Assembly: GCF_005116645.1 (NCBI RefSeq)
Contig: NZ_SWCM01000004.1
Location: 124,001 to 188,000 of the forward strand
DNA length: 64,000 nt
From: Desulfopila sp. IMCC35006
GTDB taxonomy: Bacteria > Desulfobacterota > Desulfobulbia > Desulfobulbales > Desulfocapsaceae
Direction: 5' to 3'
How positions within the stretch are numbered: position 1 is the first letter of the stretch; each line of letters begins with the position of its first letter. Below, one piece after another: positions 8,378 to 17,827 of this stretch. Below the pieces are notes generated by a model. That model saw nothing but the letters and a program-made list of their open reading frames with translations, had not been told where the DNA came from and ran no database searches. The position numbers and the translations under genes are program-made.

Positions 8378-8852
8378 TTCCAACCCTCCTTAACATGAAT
8401 AAGCGATATTACCGCAGACTGACGATTGCAGCCCGGCAATATCCGTCCCCAAAAAACAACATCCTCTAAAGTAATGCTGTTCCCTGGAATTGCAATCACT
8501 TTCATGGATATCGTAAACCGCCGGCGGCCCCAGAAAACCTTACGATGCACCGTGCTGCTCTTTTTCCAGGGTGACTTTTTGTTGCTTTCTTTGAAGTCTC
8601 TACGTAATATGCGATATTGTGCCTTCATCCCGGCGAAAGTGAAAGAAGTCGGGATTCTCTTTAATACTCGCTTGTCGTGTGCTCTGTTTTGTACCCCCTT
8701 GAGGGGTGCTCTTTTCAGTCCCCGTGCTGTGCGGGGATACGTACCTTGGGGACACATTGTATTCTTGCAGAAGCAACCAGAAACCAATTTGTAACGTACT
8801 AATAAACGGTAAATAGCCGAGATTTACTGACAAACTCCATCAGGAATAAACA
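8378..8852. other. 475-bp divergent intergenic region with repeat copy B
   Basis: Lies between the leftward Mrp gene and rightward ftsY. No convincing gene is present; open frames on both strands run through the mosaic repeat (8627-8740) and have no ribosome binding site. Promoters for both genes must lie here but none stands out. Confidence 0.6.
8627..8740 (-). repeat. Mosaic hairpin repeat, copy B (most complete)
   Basis: Read on the minus strand it contains in order a CCCCGCACAGCACGGGG hairpin, GAAAAGAGCACCCCTCAAGG, GACAAGCGAGTATTAAAG, and AATCCCGAC with CGCCGGGAT. The first two modules match copy A and the last three match copy C, so this copy joins all modules of the family. Confidence 0.75.
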
Positions 8853-10169
8853 ATGCTAGGTTGGTTTAAGAAAAAATTTAAAAAACAAGAGCCTGTTGCG
8901 CCAGTAGTCGACACTCCCCCCGCCGCACCGGAGCCGGTTGACAAGACCGAAGCGCCAGTAGAAAAATCGCCGCCTGTGGTTAAGGAGCATGTACCAGGCA
9001 CCGCAGTACTTCCAGAAGCCGCGCCAGTGGCTGAGGTTGAGGAGAAAGTTGAAGCCGTACCTGCCGCGAAGATAATGAAGCAAGTGCCCGAGCAGAAACC
9101 CGAAACGCTAGTGCAGCCTGAGCCTGATCAGGAAAAAAAGCCAGCACCCGCGCCACCACCTCCCCCGGAAGAAAAACCTTTAAAGATACGCAAAGAATCG
9201 GAAATCGACAAAGAGCCGGTTAAAAAGAAGAGAACCCTTTTTGCCCGGCTTACCGAACGGTTGGGGAAAACACGAGAAACTTTCACGTACCAGCTGGACG
9301 CCCTCTTTCTCGGCAAAAAAGAGATTGACGGCGAAATGCTCGATGACCTCGAGGAGATTTTGATCGCAGCCGATCTGGGCGTCGGGACCACCCAGGATCT
9401 GCTCGAAACCGCCAGGCGCAAGGTCAAAAGAAAAGAGATGTACGATCCTAAATCGCTGAAAGAGACACTGAAGGTCCAGATCAGAAAACTGATCGCCGAC
9501 AACGATCAGGATGCTGCCCTGGTAATGCCCGACAAGGGTCCCTTTGTCATCATGGTTATCGGCGTAAACGGGGTCGGCAAAACCACCACTATAGGGAAAA
9601 TTGCCAGAAAATTTCAACAGGCCGGCAATTCTGTACTGCTTGTGGCCGGCGACACCTTTCGCGCCGCAGCGGTCTCCCAGCTGAAGATATGGGGCGAGCG
9701 AAGTAATGTACCGGTTGTTGCCCACAAGGAAGGTGCCGATCCTTCATCGGTTGTCTTCGATGCACTGGGTATAGCGCAGGCCCAAAATATCGACGTTGTT
9801 CTGGTCGATACCGCCGGCAGAATGCACACCAAAGACAATCTGATGGAAGAATTGAAAAAGATAAAACGGGTTATGGGCAAGAAACTGAAAGGTGCACCCC
9901 ATGAAGTCATGCTGGTCATTGACGCCACCACCGGCCAGAACGGCATATCCCAGGCCCGACTCTTCGATGATGCGGTCGGTGTCACCGGCATAACCCTCAC
10001 GAAACTTGACGGCACCTCCAAGGGAGGTATTGTCGCCAACATCTGCAAGGAACTGAAGATCCCTATCCGCTTTATCGGTATCGGCGAAAAGACCGCGGAT
10101 CTCCGGGATTTTGATGCAGGTGAGTTCGTCGATGCGCTCTTTCACAGCGGAACCAACCAGTCAGAATAA
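8853..10169 (+). CDS. ftsY: Signal recognition particle receptor
   Basis: FtsY docks SRP-ribosome complexes at the inner membrane. Residues 1-130 form a Pro/Glu/Lys/Ala-rich linker typical of FtsY, followed by the helical N domain (about 135-225) and the SRP-type GTPase domain: GVNGVGKTTT near 237, DTFRAAA near 267, DTAGR near 320 and TKLDGT near 383. Length 438 includes the long acidic N-terminal region. The N-terminal low-complexity region and FtsY-type context separate it from Ffh, which has a methionine-rich C-terminal domain. Confidence 0.95.
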   Translation: MLGWFKKKFKKQEPVAPVVDTPPAAPEPVDKTEAPVEKSPPVVKEHVPGTAVLPEAAPVAEVEEKVEAVPAAKIMKQVPEQKPETLVQPEPDQEKKPAPAPPPPPEEKPLKIRKESEIDKEPVKKKRTLFARLTERLGKTRETFTYQLDALFLGKKEIDGEMLDDLEEILIAADLGVGTTQDLLETARRKVKRKEMYDPKSLKETLKVQIRKLIADNDQDAALVMPDKGPFVIMVIGVNGVGKTTTIGKIARKFQQAGNSVLLVAGDTFRAAAVSQLKIWGERSNVPVVAHKEGADPSSVVFDALGIAQAQNIDVVLVDTAGRMHTKDNLMEELKKIKRVMGKKLKGAPHEVMLVIDATTGQNGISQARLFDDAVGVTGITLTKLDGTSKGGIVANICKELKIPIRFIGIGEKTADLRDFDAGEFVDALFHSGTNQSE

Positions 10170-10190
10170 TACATTACCCCACTTTCTCTC

Positions 10191-11018
10191 ATGCAATATC
10201 AACGACAGCAACAACCCGGTTGCGGCGGATGTCTGCTTATAGCCCTCCTGATTGTTTTTATATCCGGCGGGGCTCCCGCCCTGATCCAGTTTCTGGGTAC
10301 CATAATCTACACGGGTCTTGCCGGTATCCTGCTCTTTATCGCCCTGTTTTTCGGTTTTTCCTACTGGATACAAAAAAAGGTTGCCACCTATGAGCAGTCT
10401 CAGTCAGAGAGCCATAACCGGTTTGTCTGGCTCCTGGTCCAGATCCTGATTCATACCGCCAAGATCGACGGGCAGATCACCAAAAACGAGATCCAGACCA
10501 TTCACCGGTTCTTTCAATATAACCTGCGCTACAGCCAGACACAGATGAACTGGGTCAAGGAACTGATCAAAGAGGCGATCAACTCGACCCAGTCCCTTGA
10601 TGCGCTGCTCCAGGAATTTAAATCGACCTTTGCCTACGAGCCCAGAATTATCCTGCTGGAGCTTGTTTATCAAATACTCTACACCAAGTCGACGGTCTCC
10701 GAGGAGGAGCTGAAATTTGCCCGATATATTGCCGCGTATCTCGACATTTCCGATTACGACCAGCGTACGGTCGAGGGCAAATACCGCTATAAACAGCAAT
10801 ACGGTGCGGCAACAGCGCAGGATACGGCCGGACAGCACTATGCGACCCTTGGTCTGAAAGAAGGGGCAAGCCCTGAAGAAATCAAGAAGGCCTATCGTAC
10901 CCTCAGCATGCAATACCACCCGGACAAGGTTGCGCATCTCGGCGATGAGTTCCGGGCGGTCGCCGAGGAAAAAATGAAGGAAATCAATGCGGCGTATGAC
11001 TTTTTAAAAAAGCGATAG
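10191..11018 (+). CDS. DjlA-like membrane J-domain protein
   Basis: A 275-residue protein with a Cys-rich N-terminus (PGCGGC), two hydrophobic segments (about 13-33 and 37-58), a TerB-like helical domain (about 75-190, including AKIDGQITKNE) and a C-terminal J domain (about 213-275) with the HPD motif (QYHPDK). This order matches DjlA-type co-chaperones, which activate DnaK at the membrane. It follows ftsY by 21 bases and is probably co-transcribed, which fits a role near membrane protein biogenesis. The Shine-Dalgarno sequence is weak. Confidence 0.85.
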   Translation: MQYQRQQQPGCGGCLLIALLIVFISGGAPALIQFLGTIIYTGLAGILLFIALFFGFSYWIQKKVATYEQSQSESHNRFVWLLVQILIHTAKIDGQITKNEIQTIHRFFQYNLRYSQTQMNWVKELIKEAINSTQSLDALLQEFKSTFAYEPRIILLELVYQILYTKSTVSEEELKFARYIAAYLDISDYDQRTVEGKYRYKQQYGAATAQDTAGQHYATLGLKEGASPEEIKKAYRTLSMQYHPDKVAHLGDEFRAVAEEKMKEINAAYDFLKKR

Positions 11019-11100
11019 GTTTTCATCGGTAAACGTCTGGCAGCGAGAAGACCTGTTTGTTACACCCCAATATGTCATAATGGAATTTTAAGGAGATAGA

Positions 11101-12288
11101 ATGGCTATTTCAGATAAAATGCGAATGTTCGCCGAAAAGTCTTCATGGATACGGAAAATGTTCGAGGAAGGGGCAAAAATGAAGGCTGCCCACGGTACCG
11201 AAAATGTCTGCGATTTCAGTCTCGGCAATCCCGATGCACCCCCGCCGCCTGAATATAATCGGGTAATCCAGGAAATCGTCCAGGACACCAGCCCAGGAGT
11301 TCATTCCTACATGCCCAATGGCGGCTATCCCTGGGTCCGTGAAGCCCTTGCCGCAAGGATGTCTGTCGAGCAGAAGATGACCATCGGTCAGGGCGATACG
11401 CTGATGACCTGCGGTGCGGCCGGCGGCTTGAATGTGGTCATGAAAACACTGCTGAATCCCGGTGACGAGGTCATTATTCTCGCGCCCTATTTCGTTGAAT
11501 ACGGTTTTTATATCGACAACCATGGCGGCGTCAGCAAGACGGTCAAAACCGATGCCGAATTCAACCTCGATCTGTCGGCTATCGAAGCGGCTCTTTCCGA
11601 TAAAACCAAAGCAATTATCATCAATTCGCCCAATAATCCCTGCGGCCAGATTTATTCGGAACAATCGCTGGCGGCGCTGGGGGAGCTTCTTGAAGCCGTT
11701 TCCGCCAAACTGGGGACCACTATCTACCTGATCTCCGACGAACCATACCGCAAAATTGTTTTTGATGACCATGAGGTGCCGAGTATTTTCACCGCGTATA
11801 CCAACAGTATCGTGGTCTCCTCCTACTCCAAGGATCTCTCCCTGCCCGGCGAGCGCATCGGCTATATGGCAGTCCATCCGCACATCGAAGAAAAACCCCA
11901 GCTTCTCGACGGCCTCACCCTGGCCAACAGGATTCTAGGTTTCGTCAACGCCCCGGCGCTCATGCAGCGGGTGGTGGCCGAGCTCCAGGACGTGACGGTG
12001 GACACCACAATTTACAGCCGGAGAAAAGAGATCATCTGCACCGTTTTGCGTGAAGCCGGTTTTACCTTCACCGAGCCGAAAGGCGCTTTTTATGTCTTCC
12101 CCAGGACACCTCTGGCCGACGATGTCAAATTCGTCGCCCTGCTGCAGGAGCAGAAAATCCTGGCTGTTCCGGGCGTCGGCTTTGGTTCGCCGGGCCATAT
12201 GCGGATTGCATTCTGTGTGCCCGATGAAGTGATAACCAGATCGGCGGATGGGTTCAAAAAAGCCGTCGCCAAGGCCCGTTCACTATAA
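11101..12288 (+). CDS. PLP-dependent class I/II aminotransferase
   Basis: A 395-residue aspartate-aminotransferase-fold enzyme. The cofactor motifs are in order: SPNNPCGQ, the SDEPYRK region and the PLP lysine in SSYSKDLSLPGERIGY. The N-terminus (DFSLGNPDAPPPPEY) and length fit the pyridoxal-phosphate aminotransferases often annotated as aspartate or unspecified aminotransferases; the substrate cannot be fixed from sequence. AAGGAGATAGA stands before the ATG. The ubiX start is 114 bases downstream. Confidence 0.88.
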   Translation: MAISDKMRMFAEKSSWIRKMFEEGAKMKAAHGTENVCDFSLGNPDAPPPPEYNRVIQEIVQDTSPGVHSYMPNGGYPWVREALAARMSVEQKMTIGQGDTLMTCGAAGGLNVVMKTLLNPGDEVIILAPYFVEYGFYIDNHGGVSKTVKTDAEFNLDLSAIEAALSDKTKAIIINSPNNPCGQIYSEQSLAALGELLEAVSAKLGTTIYLISDEPYRKIVFDDHEVPSIFTAYTNSIVVSSYSKDLSLPGERIGYMAVHPHIEEKPQLLDGLTLANRILGFVNAPALMQRVVAELQDVTVDTTIYSRRKEIICTVLREAGFTFTEPKGAFYVFPRTPLADDVKFVALLQEQKILAVPGVGFGSPGHMRIAFCVPDEVITRSADGFKKAVAKARSL

Positions 12289-12402
12289 GAACACACGGGG
12301 CAACAGGGACCCGAAGATTATTGTCTTTGGGTGCAAACTTCACGCCGGGCAGCTTCTCTGGGTCGCATGGCTCTTGTTGAAACAAAGAAGGCTACGAAAA
12401 AA

Positions 12403-12966
12403 ATGAAAAAGATAACCATTGGTATTACCGGCGCCAGTGGCGCTATCTACGGTATTCGCGCCGTGGAAATGCTTAACAGCGCGGGCGTTGAGACCCACCT
12501 CGTGGTGAGCGAGGCGGCGGGCATTACCATGGCTCTTGAAACTGATTACGATATCGAGACAGTACGTAAATCAGCCCACCGGTGCCACGACAATAGAGAC
12601 ATCGGGGCGTCAATTGCCTCAGGCTCCTTCGGCATGGACGGAATGGTCATTGCCCCGTGCTCTATGCGAACGCTTGGAGCCGTAGCCAATTCGCTCGGCG
12701 ACAATCTGATTGTACGGGCTGCCGATGTCACCCTCAAGGAAGGCAAGCCTCTGATCCTTGTCGTTCGGGAGACCCCCCTCCATCGCGGCCATCTCCGTCT
12801 GCTCGACCTTGTGGCCAGGGCCGGCGGCATCATCTTCCCACCGGTCCCGGCACTGTACGGCAGACCGCGCACCATCGAGGAGATGGTCGACGGGACGGTG
12901 GGTCGCTTTCTGCATCGTCTGGGAGTGGACACTCCGCATTACCATCGCTGGCAGGGAATTGCTTGA
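12403..12966 (+). CDS. ubiX: Flavin prenyltransferase
   Basis: UbiX prenylates FMN to make prFMN, the cofactor of UbiD-type decarboxylases. The N-terminal GITGASGAIYG is the family FMN loop; residues such as APCSMRTLGAVA and LVVRETPLH are typical. I start at ATG 12403, giving MKKITIGITGASG and 187 residues; the frame extends 24 codons further upstream without a good ribosome site. No ubiD lies in the window, but the next gene is an LpdD-like protein, so prFMN may be passed on to a decarboxylase encoded elsewhere. Confidence 0.92.
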   Translation: MKKITIGITGASGAIYGIRAVEMLNSAGVETHLVVSEAAGITMALETDYDIETVRKSAHRCHDNRDIGASIASGSFGMDGMVIAPCSMRTLGAVANSLGDNLIVRAADVTLKEGKPLILVVRETPLHRGHLRLLDLVARAGGIIFPPVPALYGRPRTIEEMVDGTVGRFLHRLGVDTPHYHRWQGIA

Positions 12967-13020
12967 GAAGGACCTTGTATTATAGCACATGAAAAAAAAC
13001 CGGCAGGTGGAGACAATTCC

Positions 13021-13410
13021 ATGATCCAAGCCCCGAGATTTTTCCGGATAGACCAGGACGGGTTTACAGTCGAGGCATGCTGCATGCGGATGGGGGATGA
13101 CTACCTGCTGTCCATCTGGGGTGGCACCCCGCATATCGGGGCCGTGGCGATGGCACAACCCCGGGACAGCTTGCAGGACCCTGCCCGCCGCTCGGCAACA
13201 GCTTCGGTATTTTGCTATGTCGGCCACAAGGAAGACCAGGTAGTCAAAGAGGTATCCGAGCGGATGTCCAGGGAACTCAATACAAAGGTCGTTGTGGCAG
13301 CGGGCCTGCATTGGGATGAGTTAACACCAGCCGGAGCTGCGCAGGTCCTGCGCAGCGTCAACGTTCTGATCACGGAGATCATCCAGCAAATGCTGACAGC
13401 ATCAAAGTAA
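13021..13410 (+). CDS. LpdD-like protein (prFMN decarboxylase accessory)
   Basis: A 129-residue protein with the features I associate with the LpdD/prenylated-flavin chaperone family: an HIGAVAMAQPR motif, a short DP segment, a FCYVGHKED loop, then a strand-rich VVVAAGLHWD region. LpdD is a small partner of prFMN-dependent gallate decarboxylase (LpdC) in other bacteria. Position 55 bases after ubiX supports this. GGTGGAG stands upstream of the ATG. The family call is from memory of motifs and should be treated as probable. It converges with der, five bases away. Confidence 0.7.
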   Translation: MIQAPRFFRIDQDGFTVEACCMRMGDDYLLSIWGGTPHIGAVAMAQPRDSLQDPARRSATASVFCYVGHKEDQVVKEVSERMSRELNTKVVVAAGLHWDELTPAGAAQVLRSVNVLITEIIQQMLTASK

Positions 13411-13415
13411 GACCG

Positions 13416-14768
13416 CTACTTTTTCTCCCCTCTCTGTTCGGATTTATCCTTGAAAAAGAGCTTAATGTTCACCTTGTCAAGGCCCAGACCTTCGCGGAAT
13501 CGGTTGATCAGATAACGCTCGTAGGAAAAGTGCACCCCCTTATAACTGTTGGTCATAACGACAAATTTAGGCGGACAGGTACCAACCTGGGAGGTGTAGT
13601 AGAATTTAAGCCGTTTGTTTTTATAGATTGGCGGAGAATGCTGCTCAACCGCCTCACGCAACAGTCTGTTGAGGGCCGAGGTGGGAAACGTCGCCGTATA
13701 CTGCCGGTAGACGGAACCGATCACCGGAAAGAGACGTTTTATCCCATGACCGGTCAAGGCTGAGACGTTCAGAATCGGCGCGTAGCCGACAAAGGGCAGC
13801 GCCCGGCCGACCTCCTGCATAACCGCTTCCTGGCGTTTTTTGTCGTTTTGTATAAGGTCCCATTTATTAACAATGACAATGAGCCCCCGTCCCTCCTCCA
13901 GAACATAGCCGATGACCTTGGTGTCCTGCTCGGTAATGCCCTCATCGGCATCAAGCAGAACCACCGCAATATCACATCTGGCCATCGCGGCCAGGGATTT
14001 CAGGATACTGAATTTTTCCAGTTTTTCTTTGGTCTTGCCCTTGCGGCGGATACCGGCAGTGTCAATAAACAGATAGCTGTAATTGCCATGCGTTACCAGG
14101 GTATCGACGCTGTCTCTCGTGGTACCTGATATATCCGAGACGACCATCCTCTCTTCCCCGAGGATTGTGTTTATGATGGAAGATTTACCAACATTGGGCC
14201 GGCCGAAAAAGGCGACCTTCACCGTCCCCTCCGGAAGCTCAATATCGGTATCGTCACTCTGAATTGTATCACACAGCCCTTCCATCAGTGTTCTGAAACC
14301 GTAGCTGTGTTCGGCGGAAACTGACCACAGCTGATCGATTCCCAGCTCATAAAACTGAGCGAGCAGCTCTGTCTCAACCTCCGGGCCGTCAATTTTATTG
14401 ACCAGATGAAAAACAGGCTTTTTGGTCCGCCGAAGGATATCTACCACTTCCCAGTCGGCAGGCGTCAATCCCTGCTTGCCGTCCATCAGAAAGAGCACGA
14501 TATCGGCCTCGTCAATTGCCAGCATGGCCTGCGCGCGGATGTGCTGCACCATGGCGTCTTCCGGGTTGTCGTCTATACCCCCGGTATCGACCAGGATAAA
14601 GGCTTTGTTTTCCCAGACCACCCGTTCGTAATGACGATCTCTGGTCACCCCGGGAGTGGGGTCTACCAGGGCTTTACGCGACTTGGTAATCCTGTTAAAA
14701 AGCGTTGATTTTCCTACATTTGGGCGCCCGACCAGGGCGACGATGGGGAGATTGCTGGTTGATGCCAT
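13416..14768 (-). CDS. der: Ribosome-assembly GTPase Der (EngA)
   Basis: A tandem-GTPase protein required for 50S subunit maturation. Two complete G domains are visible: GRPNVGKST with DTPGV-type switch and NKID near 130, then GRPNVGKSS with DTAGIRRKGK and NKWD near 310, followed by the KH-like C-terminal domain. From ATG 14768 the product is 450 residues, the normal size; an upstream TTG adds 14 unlikely residues. It is the last gene of the long leftward array that begins with namZ. Confidence 0.95.
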   Translation of the reverse strand: MASTSNLPIVALVGRPNVGKSTLFNRITKSRKALVDPTPGVTRDRHYERVVWENKAFILVDTGGIDDNPEDAMVQHIRAQAMLAIDEADIVLFLMDGKQGLTPADWEVVDILRRTKKPVFHLVNKIDGPEVETELLAQFYELGIDQLWSVSAEHSYGFRTLMEGLCDTIQSDDTDIELPEGTVKVAFFGRPNVGKSSIINTILGEERMVVSDISGTTRDSVDTLVTHGNYSYLFIDTAGIRRKGKTKEKLEKFSILKSLAAMARCDIAVVLLDADEGITEQDTKVIGYVLEEGRGLIVIVNKWDLIQNDKKRQEAVMQEVGRALPFVGYAPILNVSALTGHGIKRLFPVIGSVYRQYTATFPTSALNRLLREAVEQHSPPIYKNKRLKFYYTSQVGTCPPKFVVMTNSYKGVHFSYERYLINRFREGLGLDKVNIKLFFKDKSEQRGEKK

Positions 14769-14871
14769 AGGTATAAAGTATCCTGCGAAGGCTCTATCCG
14801 CTCGAAACAAGACAAAGCTGATTGTTATATGTGGGCTGGCAAAACAGCTTTGCCACGCATTGTCACCTGTT

Positions 14872-16008
14872 TCAAGCAGGTACCAATTCTTTTATTCCCC
14901 TGTTGACCATGGTGCGGATAAGCGGATAATCCTGAAAGAGAGGTTCCCCCAGCCGGTGGCTGAGAGATACCAATGAAGGCCTTATAAAATCCATGAAAAA
15001 CGGTTTTTGTCTCACCTTATATAAAAATGAAAATGCGCCGACTATCTGCAAGTTTCGCTGCAGGGCGAGCAGAGTATACTGTTTTTTGAAGTCGACCGCA
15101 TCGATTGTAAGGTAGCGATCGATGGCTTTGAGATAGAAGGCCACCAGCTCGTCCTGAACCGAAAGGGGCAGAGAACAGTAGGGATCGATAAGCAGCGAGG
15201 CCAGGTCATAGCCCAGCGGACCGAGACGCCCCCCCTGAAAGTCGATAAACCGGACAGTACCTTCCTGCACCATAATATTTCGCGACTGAAAATCCCGGTG
15301 CAGAAAAAAGTCGGCAGGCGCCTCGCCGGCCTGTCGGGCAATCTCCTGCAATTCTTCGACAACGCCCTCATCATACTCCTTGCCGAGAAGATCCTGCCAG
15401 AAGGCCCGTAAAAAATAACCCGACTCCTTTTCGACCATCAGCTGCGTATCGTATCGCGCGCTGTCCCAACACCAGGACTGGTCAAAGTCGACTGCTCCCT
15501 GGTATTGCATGGCGGCAAGATGCTCCAGGACAGACCGGTAACAGGCCAGCGCGGCTGCGCCAGGCGGCGCCTGTGGCTCACGTTTCTGCACCACGATATC
15601 CTGCAGGCGGGTATCGCCCAGGTCCTCAAAGAGCAGGACGCCGGAGCTTTCGTCCCAGCCATACAGTTCGGGAACCGGTGCACCTTTTTTAAAGAGGTGT
15701 CTGCCGATGAACCAGGCAGAACGGGACTCAGCCAGCTCGACAGGGCTTGTCCCGGCGGGTGCAGCGAGAAGGCAGAAAGGACCATCACCCCCCGTGAGCC
15801 GCCAGAATCTCCTGGTCGACCCATCGCTGTCAATTTTGCGGCATCGACCGGCGGTCCCCAGGTCCTCGGCTTCGGCCTGCGACAGCTTTCCGCAGGCAAC
15901 CAGCATTTTTTTAGCGCATTCCAGCAGAGCCTTATCCGGCAGTTTTTCGGTAGTCAACAGGATCTCAATTTTCAGGGTCTCAATTTTTAATATCGTGAGA
16001 AGACACAA
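14872..16008 (-). CDS. Sugar kinase of the aminoglycoside phosphotransferase fold (AmgK-like)
   Basis: A 378-residue APH-fold kinase with the catalytic HRDFQSRNIM loop and the metal-binding IDFQGGRLGP. This form, paired with a nucleotidyltransferase, resembles AmgK, which phosphorylates MurNAc/GlcNAc at C1 in the MurA-independent recycling route of Pseudomonas. Function is inferred from fold and neighbour; other sugar or cell-wall kinases are possible. The start is a TTG with GGGGGA five bases upstream, giving a 29-base overlap with the upstream gene and likely translational coupling. Confidence 0.75.
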   Translation of the reverse strand: MCLLTILKIETLKIEILLTTEKLPDKALLECAKKMLVACGKLSQAEAEDLGTAGRCRKIDSDGSTRRFWRLTGGDGPFCLLAAPAGTSPVELAESRSAWFIGRHLFKKGAPVPELYGWDESSGVLLFEDLGDTRLQDIVVQKREPQAPPGAAALACYRSVLEHLAAMQYQGAVDFDQSWCWDSARYDTQLMVEKESGYFLRAFWQDLLGKEYDEGVVEELQEIARQAGEAPADFFLHRDFQSRNIMVQEGTVRFIDFQGGRLGPLGYDLASLLIDPYCSLPLSVQDELVAFYLKAIDRYLTIDAVDFKKQYTLLALQRNLQIVGAFSFLYKVRQKPFFMDFIRPSLVSLSHRLGEPLFQDYPLIRTMVNRGIKELVPA

Positions 16009-16876
16009 TCATGTCCCCCAGCCTTCGGCCGCATGGGATGGAGACGTTATCCCATATCACGACCCGTTCAAGACGTGTACCGTTTTCGATATGGGCTTCA
16101 CCGATACAGACCCAGTCTTTCAGTTCGAAATGTGCCGGCAGTTTGGCCCTTTTCGCGATGCAGTAGGGTTTTCTAACCGGACCGATTTCCTGCCAGCAGG
16201 GAACAGTCTCAGTAAGCAGCCCCTGATGCAAGGCCAGATAATCACTGATGCTGCCCATATCCGTCCAGTAACAGTCATCCACCCGATAGCAATCGATCGC
16301 CTGGTTATCTTGCAGCATTTTACGATATCGATCGATTATGCACGAATATCTGTTGCGGGTAATGTCCTCCAAGACGGATGGTTCTATGACATGCAGACCC
16401 GCAAAGGCCAATTTGTTTATGCTGTCCTGGTTATCAAAATTTATTATCCTGCCGTTTTTCACCAGCACCGTATTATAACGGTGGTCGTTGCGCATCGCCA
16501 GAGTAACCAGATTTTCATGAGTCACATGATGCTGGTAGAATCGACGCAGATTGACCGTATGGTAAATATCTCCATTGCTGACCAGCAGTGGCTCGTCCCG
16601 CACATGCCTGAGAGCCTTGCGCAATCCGCCCCCGGTGCCGAGTATAATCTCTTCCTCCTGGATAACGACCCCTTTCATTCCCCGCAGAGCATCGACTATC
16701 TGCTGCCTGAGATGGTGGCAGTTGACGATGATATGATCAAAGCCAAACGTTCGCAGCCTTTTTATGGTAAGAAAAAGAAGCGGTTGATTGAGGATGGGGA
16801 AAAGAGGTTTGGGACGGACTAAAGTGTGCGGCAGGAGCCTGGTTCCGAAACCGGCGGCCAAAATCATTGCTTGCAT
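15980..16876 (-). CDS. Sugar-1-phosphate nucleotidyltransferase (MurU-like)
   Basis: A 298-residue NTP-transferase. The N-terminal AAGFGTRLLPHTLVRPKPL is the classical nucleotide-binding loop, with ILGTGGGLRKAL and SNGDIYH (metal-binding Asp) following. The last 70 residues resemble a short left-handed beta-helix (KPYCIAKRAKL, VCIGEAHIENG, VVIWDNVSI). MurU of Pseudomonas makes UDP-MurNAc from MurNAc-1-P but is shorter and lacks this tail, so the exact sugar is uncertain. It sits between lpxI and the AmgK-like kinase. AGAGGTACT precedes the ATG. Confidence 0.75.
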   Translation of the reverse strand: MQAMILAAGFGTRLLPHTLVRPKPLFPILNQPLLFLTIKRLRTFGFDHIIVNCHHLRQQIVDALRGMKGVVIQEEEIILGTGGGLRKALRHVRDEPLLVSNGDIYHTVNLRRFYQHHVTHENLVTLAMRNDHRYNTVLVKNGRIINFDNQDSINKLAFAGLHVIEPSVLEDITRNRYSCIIDRYRKMLQDNQAIDCYRVDDCYWTDMGSISDYLALHQGLLTETVPCWQEIGPVRKPYCIAKRAKLPAHFELKDWVCIGEAHIENGTRLERVVIWDNVSIPCGRRLGDMIVSSHDIKN

Positions 16877-16969
16877 AGTACCTCTTCCGTTATTTTGAGA
16901 TTAAAACGACATCACAGCGGTTAAGAGTGTACAACCTGGAATTTACCTCAATTGTTCTTTATATTCCAT

Positions 16970-17821
16970 CTATTCCATCACCAGGGAACCATCTTCACGT
17001 TCTGCGACACCCACGACAACTATACCCGCTTTGTTCGCCTCTTCAATCATTAACTCTTTATCAAAAAGCAGGGATTGCCCTGCTTCCACGGCAAGAACTG
17101 CTCCCCTGACCCTCTGCAGACTCCGGATGGTCGTAAGTCCTGTCGCCGGCAGATCAAAACGAAAATCCTGCCCCGGTTTACGCACCTTGACAACCACGGC
17201 CTGCTCCTTGGCCAGAGCGCCACCCCGCAGTATCGTTGCATCGGTTCCATCAATCGCTTCAACGGCAAGCACGGTACAATTCCTGACCACCACGCATTGG
17301 CCGATATCCAGTTTTCCGATTGCTCTCGCGTTGTGCCAGCCGAATTCAATATCCCGTCGCTGTTTTTGGGTCGGCCTTTTCCTGGTAATCACCCCGGCGG
17401 GAAAGAGCAGATGCCGAAGGTACAACGTCGACTCAAGGACCACTATTCCCTCCGCTTCGAGAGCATTGGCAATCGCCCGCAGAATTGCGTCATCCTGTTT
17501 TCGATCAATCTTGTTCCACAGCGAAATACCTTTCAAATCCGGAAGAATATCTCGAAATATTCGAGTCTTCGTAATGGTACCCAAAAAGACTGTTTCGCCA
17601 ACCCCTTCGGCTATGAAAAATGATATCAGCTTACCGAGCTGACCAAGCTTTACCCAGCAGACAGCATCGGCTGCCAGGGCAACTTTCTCGTCGGTTTCCC
17701 CTTTGTGGGCCACCACCACGACCCGCCTGCCGGCCTTATGGGCCGCCTCGATGAACAGTAAGGGAAATTGGCCGCCACCGGCTATGATACCGATATTATT
17801 TGGGTTGATACTTTTCGACAA
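16970..17821 (-). CDS. lpxI: UDP-2,3-diacylglucosamine pyrophosphatase LpxI
   Basis: LpxI cleaves UDP-2,3-diacylglucosamine to lipid X in lipid A synthesis and replaces LpxH in many bacteria. The 283-residue protein has the typical N-terminus NIGIIAGGGQFPLLF, a central TKTRIFRDILPDLKG and C-terminal GLTTIRSLQRVRG and VVGVAERE. It follows lpxA by six bases in the same operon, as is common. The start is TTG with GAGGA upstream. Confidence 0.9.
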   Translation of the reverse strand: MSKSINPNNIGIIAGGGQFPLLFIEAAHKAGRRVVVVAHKGETDEKVALAADAVCWVKLGQLGKLISFFIAEGVGETVFLGTITKTRIFRDILPDLKGISLWNKIDRKQDDAILRAIANALEAEGIVVLESTLYLRHLLFPAGVITRKRPTQKQRRDIEFGWHNARAIGKLDIGQCVVVRNCTVLAVEAIDGTDATILRGGALAKEQAVVVKVRKPGQDFRFDLPATGLTTIRSLQRVRGAVLAVEAGQSLLFDKELMIEEANKAGIVVVGVAEREDGSLVME

Positions 17822-17827
17822 CCGATT

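Noticed and set aside
8426-8794. Open frames on both strands between the Mrp gene and ftsY
   Set aside because: They run through the mosaic hairpin repeat, have no ribosome site, and the translation is unlike any protein.
15707-16822. 371-codon open frame antisense to the kinase and nucleotidyltransferase genes
   Set aside because: It covers two well-supported genes on the other strand and its translation has no domain motifs.
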